Positions 1-6,030 of a stretch of 6,458 nt of DNA are shown here, one piece after another (the first letter of the stretch is position 1; each line of letters starts with the position of its first letter). The notes beneath the pieces are model-generated. The model did not search any database and was not told the DNA's origin. It was given only the letters and a program-made list of their open reading frames with translations. Location of the stretch: assembly GCA_015520865.1 (NCBI GenBank), contig WAPE01000057.1:1-6458 (forward strand). Direction: 5' to 3'. Both the position numbers and the translations under genes were made by a program. The stretch is from Candidatus Iainarchaeum sp. (lineage in GTDB: Archaea > Iainarchaeota > Iainarchaeia > JAADDC01).

Positions 1-216
1 GAAAAAGAGCTTTCTGCCCTCCTTGATGTAGTAAAAAACACGTTTGAGATTATCGAACCAAACTTCGTCGAGGTTTTCTTTCTCTCAAAAGAGACGGATC
101 TATCTTTCTACGACGCTTCCTACCTGTGGCTAGCAAGAAAACTTAAAGAGCCAATCCTAACACTTGACGAGGACTTCACAGGAAAGTGGAAAACTGTGAA
201 ACCAGAAGAGCTATAG
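1..216 (+). CDS. PIN-domain protein, VapC-like ribonuclease (3' part only)
   Basis: The gene enters from before the window; only its last 71 codons, ending in TAG, are visible. The tail has the C-terminal signature of PIN nucleases: SFYDASYLWLARKL (visible residues 35-48), followed by a strand and an acidic motif, PILTLDEDF (51-59). By family knowledge, the Asp in YDA (38) and the Asp residues in LDEDF (56, 58) are the later acidic positions that help hold the catalytic metal ion. PIN proteins of this small type are usually VapC toxins that cleave RNA and are neutralised by a VapB antitoxin encoded just upstream. That region lies outside the window, so a toxin role is inference. The gene converges on lysS, with 2 bp between the stops. 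A solitary PIN protein is the alternative. Confidence 0.8.
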   Translation, partial: EKELSALLDVVKNTFEIIEPNFVEVFFLSKETDLSFYDASYLWLARKLKEPILTLDEDFTGKWKTVKPEEL

Positions 217-218
217 GC

Positions 219-1733
219 TTAGTCATAGAGCTCCAGCAACTCCGGGAACATCTCTACGATAAGCTGGATATCCTTTTCTGGCGCCATCGCCGGGAAGAGG
301 ATGACCTCCTTGATCGTTTCTGCGTTCGTCAGAACCATGAAGAGACGGGTGAGACCGATACCAATGCCTCCCGTCGGCGGCATACCATACTCCAAAGCCC
401 TTACGAAATCCTTATCCATGGGCTGATACTCCAGACCTTCCTTCTTTATCATCTTCCGAAGTTCCTCTTCCTCTTTAAATCTTTTATACTGCTCGATGGG
501 GTTGTTCAGCTCGGAGTAGGCATTAGCAAATTCCATGCCCTTAATGAAGAGCTCGAAGCGCTCCACGTATCTCGGATCCTCACTCCGCTTAGCCAGGGGA
601 GATATATCGACGGGGTAGTGGGTGATGAAGGTAGGATTAACAATGTGGGGAGCTGCGTAGTGGTCAAAAAGTTTTTCAAGGGCCTCTCCGTACCTAACCA
701 CATCGTATCCAAGGTCCCGTGCGTACTTGATAACATCCTCTTCCTTCATTCCTTCTACGTCGGGGCCGCCAAACTCCCGTATTGCATCGACCATTCTCAT
801 CCTCTCCCATGGCTTACGGAAGTCGATCTCGGTCCCCATCCACTCGATTGTGTGTGTTCCGTGGAGTTTCCTGACGAGGTGGGTTATATAGTCCTCTGCA
901 AGGTCCATCATATCCTTAAAATCTGCGTAGGCCCAGTAGGCCTCCACCTGGTAGAACTCCGGGTTGTGTGTGGCATCGACATCTTCGTTTCGGAAGTTAA
1001 CCGATACCTCGTAAACCTTCTCAAAACCTCCTACAATGAGTCGTTTAAGGTAGAGTTCTGGGGCGATCCGGAGGTACATATCCATATTGAGGAAGTGGTG
1101 GTGGGTCTTGAAGGGTCGGGCGAAGGCTCCACCGTAGATAGGCTGCAAAATGGGGGTCAGAACCTCGATAAAACCCTTCTCGTTGAAGAACTTTCTCGTT
1201 TCGAGAAGGGCCTCGTGAATCTTAAGGAACCGCTCCCGGACTTCGGGATTGAGTATAAGATCGACGTAGCGTTCACGGTATCGTCGTTCCACGTCCCTCA
1301 AACCATACCACGTATCTGGAAGCGGTCGTAGAGCTTTGGAAAGAACTTCAAATTCCTCTACGAGGACGCTGACCTCCCCTCTCTTTGTCTTTATGACCCT
1401 TCCTCTTACCCCAACGATATCTCCGCGGTCAAGGAGATCAAGAAGCTCGAAGTTCTTCGTGACATCGGAACGAAAAACGAGCTGGATTCTACCCTCTTCG
1501 TCTAGGAGGTCCACGAAGGCGATCTTCCCGTGAATCCTCTTTCCCATGATCCTTCCGGCGAGGGAAAACTCTTCCTCCGTTTCCTCGCCGGGATCCAAGT
1601 AGGCAAACCGCTCACGAATGTCGACAGACTTTCCTGTAACCTCGAAGCGCTTCTTCTTGAAGGGATCGATCCCCCTCTTCAGGAGCTCCTTGAACTTCTT
1701 TACACGATCAGCAGCTAGGTCCTTTAGTGCCAT
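219..1733 (-). CDS. lysS: Lysyl-tRNA synthetase, class II
   Basis: This cytoplasmic enzyme joins lysine to tRNA-Lys using ATP. The 504-residue protein has the usual class II layout. An N-terminal OB-fold anticodon-binding domain spans about residues 55-135 (SLAGRIMGKRIHGKIAFVDL). The catalytic domain follows, with motif 1 around 171-196, motif 2 around 242-265 (VSVNFRNEDVDATHNPEFYQ) and motif 3 around 453-465 (PTGGIGIGLTRLF). The segment FANAYSELNNPIEQYKRF (402-419) is typical of LysRS and separates it from AspRS/AsnRS. Length is normal for the family. ATG is the only plausible start, because no other start codon lies between it and the upstream in-frame stop. No Shine-Dalgarno sequence lies at usable distance and a TATA-like box sits about 25 nt upstream, so the transcript is probably leaderless. 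Many archaea, especially euryarchaea, use an unrelated class I LysRS instead, so this type is informative about lineage. Confidence 0.96.
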   Translation of the reverse strand: MALKDLAADRVKKFKELLKRGIDPFKKKRFEVTGKSVDIRERFAYLDPGEETEEEFSLAGRIMGKRIHGKIAFVDLLDEEGRIQLVFRSDVTKNFELLDLLDRGDIVGVRGRVIKTKRGEVSVLVEEFEVLSKALRPLPDTWYGLRDVERRYRERYVDLILNPEVRERFLKIHEALLETRKFFNEKGFIEVLTPILQPIYGGAFARPFKTHHHFLNMDMYLRIAPELYLKRLIVGGFEKVYEVSVNFRNEDVDATHNPEFYQVEAYWAYADFKDMMDLAEDYITHLVRKLHGTHTIEWMGTEIDFRKPWERMRMVDAIREFGGPDVEGMKEEDVIKYARDLGYDVVRYGEALEKLFDHYAAPHIVNPTFITHYPVDISPLAKRSEDPRYVERFELFIKGMEFANAYSELNNPIEQYKRFKEEEELRKMIKKEGLEYQPMDKDFVRALEYGMPPTGGIGIGLTRLFMVLTNAETIKEVILFPAMAPEKDIQLIVEMFPELLELYD

Positions 1734-1735
1734 AG

Positions 1736-1781
1736 TTAGAAATTGGAGGCCTCCCTTTAAGAAGGCTTAATACATTTCTAA
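1736..1781. repeat. 8-bp inverted repeat TTAGAAAT...ATTTCTAA beside both start codons
   Basis: TTAGAAAT at 1736-1743 is the exact reverse complement of ATTTCTAA at 1774-1781. Read in the direction of each gene, ATTTCTAA ends 2 nt before the lysS ATG and 4 nt before the gltX GTG. The axis of the repeat (1758.5) falls on the TATA-like element. If both transcripts start at the start codon, each arm covers about -12 to -3, where archaeal promoters carry an AT-rich proximal element. The arms could therefore be paired proximal promoter elements or the half-sites of a common regulator. The identity of the arms is seen directly; their function is inferred. Confidence 0.6.
1745..1754. repeat. 10-bp perfect palindrome GGAGGCCTCC in the lysS-gltX promoter
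   Basis: GGAGGCCTCC is fully self-complementary. It lies between the TATA-like box and the lysS start, and just upstream of the box as seen by gltX. It contains GGAGG on both strands, but 16 nt from the lysS start and 36 nt from the gltX start, too far to act as a normal ribosome-binding site. Its position would suit an operator, and it is the most GC-rich part of this otherwise AT-rich gap. No regulator can be assigned. Confidence 0.45.
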
Positions 1782-1785
1782 ATCC

Positions 1786-3477
1786 GTGGACGAGGAAAGG
1801 ATAAGGGAGCTCGCCTACAAGTATGCCCTAAAGAATGCCGTAGAACACGGTGGAAAGGCGAACGTTGGAGCCGTCATAGGGAAGGTAATAGCGGAAGATC
1901 CGTCACTGAAGGTTTTTGCGAAGCAGATCGCCGCCATCGTAAAGGAGGTCGTTGAAAAGGTCAACGGAATGGACCTAGAAACCCAGAAGAAGGAAATGGA
2001 GCAGTTTTCTTACGAGGTAAAGAGGAAGGAAAGGGAGGGACTGCCTCCGCTTCCCAACGCAGAAAAAGGAAAGGTGGTTCTTCGTTTTGCGCCCGAACCA
2101 GGGGGTTATATCCACCTCGGAAACCTCCGGGCGGCCATGGCAAACTACCTCTACGCCGAGATGTACGAGGGAACCTTCATCCTTCGTTTTGACGACACGA
2201 ACCCTTACAAGGCAAAGCTTCCCTACTATGAAGCAATAAAGGAGGATCTCGAAGCTGTGGGAATAAAACCCAACCGTATCGTGTATCAATCGGATCGCCT
2301 AGAGGTTTATCTCGATTATCTGAGGAAGCTCCTGGAGATGGGGAAGGCCTACGCTTCCTTCGACTCGCCGGAAGAGATAAACAGGAAGCGGAGGGAGAAG
2401 CTTCCCTTGGAGGGAAGGGATCGAAGTCCCGAGGAAAACCTGGAGATACTCGATAGAACCCTCGAAGGAGAGTTTGAAGAAGGAGAAGTGGCCTTCTTCT
2501 TGAAGGTAGATCCGGCCCATCCAAACCCCGTTCTTAGGGATCCAGGAATAGCCAGAGTGATAGACAACGTTCCGCACCCAAGGAGGGGTTGGAAGTTCAA
2601 CGTTTATCCGATGTACAACTTTGCCTCGGCCATAGACGACGCAACCCTTGGAATCACCCACATCCTCCGCGGAAAGGACCACGAAAACAACGGAAAGGTA
2701 CAGAGAACGATCCAGGAGTACCTCGGCCTGAAAACACCCATCATCATTGCCTTCGGAAGGCTGAAGATAGAAGAAAGCGAGTTCGCCGTGGGGTTAAGCA
2801 AGAGAAGGATAAGAACAGCCCTCAGAGAGGGAACGATCGAGGGCTGGGGCGATCCAAGAACCCTGACTGTAAGGGCTTTGTTAAACCGTGGAATAACACC
2901 GGAAGCCCTAAGGAAGTTCTTCGAAAGTATTGGAGCGAAGAAAACAGACATTACAGTAAAGATGGACATAATCTATGGGATCAACCGGCAGATCATCGAC
3001 AAAAGGGCCAAAAGGGTATTCTTTGTTGAAGATCCCATACTTCTAGAGGTAGAGGGAGCTCCGACGGTGGAAGCGAGGATTCCCTGGCACCCAGACGTAG
3101 ATATGGGAGAAAGGGTTTACCGGCTCAAGGAAGGGATCCAGCGCTTCTGGATAGATAGAAGGGACGTAGAAGACCGGTTCCGATTGAAGTACCTCTACAA
3201 CGTAGAGGTTGTAGAGAGAGGAGAAGACAAGGTGGTGGCTCGATTTGACGGAACGGAGGTAGGTAAAGAGCGAAAGATCCAATGGGTTCCCTTCCAGAAG
3301 GAAGGGTCCATAACGGGAGAAGTACTCTTCCCAGACGGGAGAAGGGTCCTTGGACCCATCGAGTTCTGGGCCCAGGGATTGAAGGATGGTGAAGTTGTCC
3401 AGCTCGATCGTCTATACTTCGCTAGGGTCTGGAGGAACCACGGAGAAAAGATCACGCTTTACTACGCCCATAGGTGA
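1786..3477 (+). CDS. gltX: Glutamyl-tRNA synthetase, archaeal type (class I)
   Basis: The enzyme charges tRNA-Glu with glutamate in the cytoplasm; in archaea lacking GlnRS it also makes Glu-tRNA-Gln for a tRNA-dependent amidotransferase. The 563-residue protein begins with the archaeal helical extension (about 1-90). The class I Rossmann catalytic domain follows, with the HIGH-like site in RFAPEPGGYIHLGN (100-113), RFDDTNP (134-140), the archaeal YNFASAIDDATLGITHILRGKDHENN region (277-302; key residues D284, D285, H292, R296, H299) and a KMSKS-like GLSKRRI (336-342). The rest is the beta-barrel anticodon-binding region. GTG is taken as start because an in-frame stop lies 18 nt upstream and the protein begins correctly there. 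A TATA-like element about 28 nt upstream and no nearby ribosome-binding site suggest a leaderless transcript. Odd points are the HLGN in place of HIGH and the PEPGGY segment, which resembles GlnRS and eukaryotic GluRS. The membrane-protein gene follows after 4 nt. Confidence 0.95.
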   Translation: MDEERIRELAYKYALKNAVEHGGKANVGAVIGKVIAEDPSLKVFAKQIAAIVKEVVEKVNGMDLETQKKEMEQFSYEVKRKEREGLPPLPNAEKGKVVLRFAPEPGGYIHLGNLRAAMANYLYAEMYEGTFILRFDDTNPYKAKLPYYEAIKEDLEAVGIKPNRIVYQSDRLEVYLDYLRKLLEMGKAYASFDSPEEINRKRREKLPLEGRDRSPEENLEILDRTLEGEFEEGEVAFFLKVDPAHPNPVLRDPGIARVIDNVPHPRRGWKFNVYPMYNFASAIDDATLGITHILRGKDHENNGKVQRTIQEYLGLKTPIIIAFGRLKIEESEFAVGLSKRRIRTALREGTIEGWGDPRTLTVRALLNRGITPEALRKFFESIGAKKTDITVKMDIIYGINRQIIDKRAKRVFFVEDPILLEVEGAPTVEARIPWHPDVDMGERVYRLKEGIQRFWIDRRDVEDRFRLKYLYNVEVVERGEDKVVARFDGTEVGKERKIQWVPFQKEGSITGEVLFPDGRRVLGPIEFWAQGLKDGEVVQLDRLYFARVWRNHGEKITLYYAHR

Positions 3478-3478
3478 T
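3473..3478 (+). promoter_or_regulatory. Ribosome-binding site GGTGAT overlapping the gltX stop
   Basis: GGTGAT matches the right half of the archaeal GGAGGTGAT consensus and contains the gltX stop codon TGA. It lies 3 nt before the ATG at 3482. It selects that ATG over the ATG at 3386 in the same open frame, which would lie deep inside gltX. The arrangement suggests translational coupling of the two genes. Confidence 0.55.
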
Positions 3479-3481
3479 GAT

Positions 3482-4417
3482 ATGGAGGAGAAACTCGTCT
3501 ACGACGTGATTAAGGGGCTCGTCGGGGTTGTAATCGTCGTAGGGGCCATTCTCTTGGCTACCTCAGTAAACTTTCCCTTGGAGAGCCTCGTAAAGGTGAA
3601 TACACTAACAGCCGTTCCCGTGTGGATCGAAACCTTTGCCATAATCACCCTGACGATTCTAGGGTTATTCATCACATCACTTGTGGAAGATAGAAGGCTA
3701 TTCGTAGCTCTTTGGATTATATTGGTCTTGCTATCGATCCTCATGCTGAAGTTCTTCCAGCTCGACGATCTCTCTGTGATCTCTCTGATCATCTCGGGTG
3801 TTATGCTCTTCGGAAAGAAACCCGAGAGAATCGGCGAAGTCTGGGGGAAGATCCGCGCGGAAAGGGGGATTGCAACATTGGTCTTTCTGATCATCGTCAC
3901 CGCAGTTATCTTGCCAAACGCCCAATACTACAACAGCCTATTCATCAAGGAAGCCGTAAACTGGGCAAACTCCTTCTCTCCATCCCCCCAAACCCTAGCC
4001 CAAATCATTGACAAGATGTTTCCAGCCACCGTGACGCCCCAAGAGGTAAATTACCTCGTAGCTAATCTAAAACAAAACGTTCCAGAGTGGAACAACCTTC
4101 CACCCTCCGAGAGAAACCTCATCCTCCAGAACGCAATCCAAGAACTGAAGATGATAAAGGAAACGCTGAAGGATACGTTGAAACAGTCCCTACAGAAGAA
4201 TCAACCAAAGCTCGACGAGAAAACGTTGATGTTGTTGGTGGAGCAAAACCCGAAGTTATCCCTTCTCATGAAGAACCTTTATCTTTTCCTTATCATAGTA
4301 GCACTGGCAGTCTTCTCCATCCTCGAAGAGATCGCTTCCATTGTCGTATTCCTAATCGTTCTTCCATTCGAGTGGCTTAGAATAAGGAATTTACCAAAGA
4401 AAGAGAAGGAATGCTAA
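3482..4417 (+). CDS. Multi-pass membrane protein of unknown function
   Basis: I do not recognise this 311-residue protein. Five hydrophobic segments lie in the first half, at about 10-28, 47-67, 73-90, 97-110 and 129-145. A polar, largely helical stretch (about 147-264) follows, with a probable amphipathic or coiled-coil helix near 213-240 (NLILQNAIQELKMIKETLKD). A long hydrophobic region at 265-297 is interrupted by Glu-Glu at 282-283, then comes a basic tail (RIRNLPKKEKEC). The charged 111-128 loop, rich in Lys and Arg, should be cytoplasmic, which places the 147-264 domain outside the membrane. The last hydrophobic region could be one bent helix, a re-entrant hairpin or two helices; a basic cytoplasmic tail favours the first two. 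No catalytic motif, signal peptide cleavage site or transporter signature is evident. The gene starts 4 nt after gltX and ends 25 nt before the cupin gene, so it is probably in the same transcription unit. The start at 3482 rests on the ribosome-binding site and on avoiding a 92-nt overlap with gltX. Confidence 0.85.
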   Translation: MEEKLVYDVIKGLVGVVIVVGAILLATSVNFPLESLVKVNTLTAVPVWIETFAIITLTILGLFITSLVEDRRLFVALWIILVLLSILMLKFFQLDDLSVISLIISGVMLFGKKPERIGEVWGKIRAERGIATLVFLIIVTAVILPNAQYYNSLFIKEAVNWANSFSPSPQTLAQIIDKMFPATVTPQEVNYLVANLKQNVPEWNNLPPSERNLILQNAIQELKMIKETLKDTLKQSLQKNQPKLDEKTLMLLVEQNPKLSLLMKNLYLFLIIVALAVFSILEEIASIVVFLIVLPFEWLRIRNLPKKEKEC

Positions 4418-4421
4418 TAAA
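4414..4421 (+). promoter_or_regulatory. Possible TATA box for the mannose-phosphate cluster
   Basis: CTAATAAA lies about 25 nt upstream of the cupin-gene ATG at 4443 and overlaps the stop codon of the membrane-protein gene. No ribosome-binding site is present near that ATG; the nearest AAGGT is about 16 nt away. A leaderless transcript beginning at the cupin gene would explain both facts. A second AT-rich stretch, GTTATAAG at 4432-4439, is too close to the start to act as its TATA box. This is a weak call made from spacing alone. Confidence 0.3.
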
Positions 4422-4442
4422 GAAGGTCAACGTTATAAGCAC

Positions 4443-4775
4443 ATGGAGAGGCGACCATGGGGCTGGTTCAGAGTCCTTGGGAAAGGGGAGAACTTTGTCG
4501 TTAAAGAGCTCTTCATCGAGGAAGGAAGAAGAACGAGCCTACAGCTTCATCACCATCGGGAAGAGTTCTGGATCGTCGTAGAAGGAAACGGAAAGATCCA
4601 AGTAGGGGAGAGCCGAAGGGAAGTGAAGGAGGGAGACGTCGTTTTTGTTCCACGGGCCGTGAAACACCGAATAGAAGGAGGAAAGGGAGGAGTAAGGATA
4701 GTAGAGGTCTGGAAGGGAGAGATCCTCGACGAAAATGATATAGAGAGGTTGGAAGATGACTACGGGAGAGCCTAA
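4443..4775 (+). CDS. Stand-alone cupin mannose-6-phosphate isomerase (type II PMI domain)
   Basis: This 110-residue single-domain cupin corresponds to the C-terminal isomerase half of bifunctional GDP-mannose pyrophosphorylase/phosphomannose isomerase. It should interconvert fructose-6-phosphate and mannose-6-phosphate in the cytoplasm. The N-terminal RPWGWFRVL (4-12) is a family hallmark. Cupin motif 1 is TSLQLHHHREEFWIVVEG (31-48), with His36, His38 and Glu41 or Glu40 as likely metal ligands. Motif 2, GDVVFVPRAVKHRIEG (64-79), supplies His75. The ending DENDIERLEDDYGR also matches the family. No nucleotidyltransferase domain is attached. The mutase gene for the next reaction starts inside this gene (20-nt overlap), which strongly supports the assignment. 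A general sugar-binding cupin without this activity is the alternative. Confidence 0.88.
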   Translation: MERRPWGWFRVLGKGENFVVKELFIEEGRRTSLQLHHHREEFWIVVEGNGKIQVGESRREVKEGDVVFVPRAVKHRIEGGKGGVRIVEVWKGEILDENDIERLEDDYGRA

Positions 4776-6030
4776 GATGTTCCAGTTTTATGATATCAGA
4801 GGGATTTGGGGGAAGGATCTCGATCCAGAAAGGGCAGAGCTCCTAGGGGCCGCGTTCCGGGATCTCATCGAAGGAGAGGTAGGAATCGGGCGGGATGCTC
4901 GATTCTCCTCCGATGCACTGAGGTTTCATCTGTCCCTGGGCTTCGGAGGTGAAATAGAAGACCTAGGCATTACAACCACACCGATGGCCTACTATTCGGC
5001 CTGGAAGGAAGGAATGGAGGTCCTCCAGATCACCGCTTCCCACAACCCCCCGGAGTACAACGGTGTAAAACCCGTTCATGCCGACGGAAGAGACTGGTCA
5101 CCCGAAGAGATAAGGAGGCTTGCCAAAGCATATGGAAAGCTAAAACCTGCCGGCTCCTTCAAAGAGCATCTTTTCCTCGACCCTATCAAGGATTACTTTG
5201 AGTTCTACCGCTCCTTCGAGGTGCCCAAGGTTTCGTTGGGGTTCGATCCGTCCAACGGGGCTGGATACCTGCTAACAAATCTCCTGAAGGAAAAGTTCGA
5301 CCTGAAGGTAATAAATGGGGTTCCCGATGGGAGGTTTCCAAACCATCCGCCGAACCCGCTTCTTCCAGAGAGCCAGAAGGATATCCTGAAGCTCAAAACG
5401 GAGTGGGGAGTTTTGCTTGATGGCGATGGAGACCGGCTCGTAGTGAAGTATAGGGATAGGATCCTCGGAACCGATGAAGTGGTAGCGTTTCTCGCAGAAA
5501 ACGGAGAGGTTGGAAAGGTGGTAGCCCTCGAGGTTACCATGCCCTTGAAGCTCGAGGAGTTTCTAAGGGATCTCGGAATAAAGGTCATTCGAACCCCCAC
5601 AGGAAGGGTACTCATAAAGGAGATGGCTAGGGACAAATCCTTTGCCTTCTTCACCGAATACTCCGGTCATATGGGCTTCAGGGAGTTCAACTACATCGAC
5701 GACCCCCTCTACGCGTTCTTCAAGGTATTGGAAGTAGGAAGAGGCTCTTTCTCGACGAATTACGTTCCTCCACCAAGGAGCCCTGTAAGGTCCTACAAGC
5801 TAAGCGAAGAAATCGTTCAGAGGATTGTATCGGAGCTTGATCCAGAAGAGGTTATTACCATCGATGGCTTCGATCTGAGAACAGAAGACGGAAGGGTTGT
5901 CATAAGGCCTTCGAAAACCGAACCCGGCCTGTGGAGGGTCTTCTGGGAAGGAAAGGACGAAAAAAGCTTCGAGACTCTTTCAAAGAAGATGGAGGTGGTC
6001 CTGAATGGAGCTCCCGAGGATAATCGTTAA
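4756..6030 (+). CDS. Phosphomannomutase/phosphoglucomutase (alpha-D-phosphohexomutase family)
   Basis: The enzyme should move phosphate between C6 and C1 of mannose, and perhaps glucose, giving mannose-1-phosphate for GDP-mannose synthesis. Visible landmarks are FYDIRGIWG (11-19), the active-site loop TASHNPPEYNG (93-103) with the phosphoserine at Ser95, the metal-binding loop DGDGDR (222-227), the sugar-selecting loop EYSGHMGF (301-308) and the C-terminal phosphate-binding loop RPSKTEPG (384-391). The 424 residues are somewhat short for a family usually around 450. The sugar loop has Thr300 where most members have Gly (GExSGH), and Lys387 replaces the usual Gly or Asn. The ATG at 4756 has GAGGT 6 nt upstream and overlaps the cupin gene by 20 nt. 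The ATG at 4777 (MFQFYDIRG, 417 residues, after GGGAGAG) fits the family's usual N-terminus equally well and would avoid the overlap. tpiA begins inside the 3' end of this gene. Confidence 0.93.
   Translation: MTTGEPKMFQFYDIRGIWGKDLDPERAELLGAAFRDLIEGEVGIGRDARFSSDALRFHLSLGFGGEIEDLGITTTPMAYYSAWKEGMEVLQITASHNPPEYNGVKPVHADGRDWSPEEIRRLAKAYGKLKPAGSFKEHLFLDPIKDYFEFYRSFEVPKVSLGFDPSNGAGYLLTNLLKEKFDLKVINGVPDGRFPNHPPNPLLPESQKDILKLKTEWGVLLDGDGDRLVVKYRDRILGTDEVVAFLAENGEVGKVVALEVTMPLKLEEFLRDLGIKVIRTPTGRVLIKEMARDKSFAFFTEYSGHMGFREFNYIDDPLYAFFKVLEVGRGSFSTNYVPPPRSPVRSYKLSEEIVQRIVSELDPEEVITIDGFDLRTEDGRVVIRPSKTEPGLWRVFWEGKDEKSFETLSKKMEVVLNGAPEDNR
5991..5998 (+). promoter_or_regulatory. Strong ribosome-binding site of tpiA
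   Basis: GGAGGTGG, followed by TC, is a near-perfect match to the archaeal consensus GGAGGTGATC and lies 6 nt before the ATG at 6005. It sits inside the mutase coding sequence and fixes the tpiA start despite a 26-nt overlap of the two reading frames. Confidence 0.75.

Larger units (their letters stand above)
1734..1785. promoter_or_regulatory. Shared divergent promoter region of lysS and gltX
   Basis: These 52 bp are the whole space between two divergent tRNA-synthetase genes. Neither start has a ribosome-binding site at normal distance. A single TATA-like CTTTAAG, which reads CTTAAAG on the other strand, lies at 1755-1761. Its centre is about 25 nt from the lysS ATG and 28 nt from the gltX GTG, the usual archaeal TATA-to-start-site distance in both directions. 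The simplest reading is one nearly symmetric TATA element driving two leaderless transcripts. A second possible box for lysS is the TTAAG on the minus strand at 1766-1770, which would give a leader of roughly 10 nt. The BRE positions next to the box are not strongly purine-rich, so the exact elements remain inferred. Confidence 0.6.

Noticed and set aside
186..1331. A 381-codon open frame on the + strand opposite lysS
   Set aside because: It is entirely antisense to an unmistakable LysRS, shows no recognisable domain, and its regular codon-complement pattern is expected from the codon bias of lysS.
2589..3029. A 146-codon + strand open frame inside gltX, and several shorter minus-strand frames across 1961-3455
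   Set aside because: All lie within the well-conserved gltX coding frame and give low-complexity Arg/Ser/Pro-rich products typical of shadow frames.
3386..3481. Upstream extension of the membrane-protein frame to an ATG at 3386
   Set aside because: It would overlap gltX by 92 nt and add a hydrophilic stretch without family support, while the ATG at 3482 has a ribosome-binding site and leads straight into the first membrane segment.
5205..5654. A 149-codon minus-strand frame inside the mutase gene
   Set aside because: Antisense to conserved mutase motifs (including DGDGDR) and Ser/Arg/Phe-rich, so a shadow.
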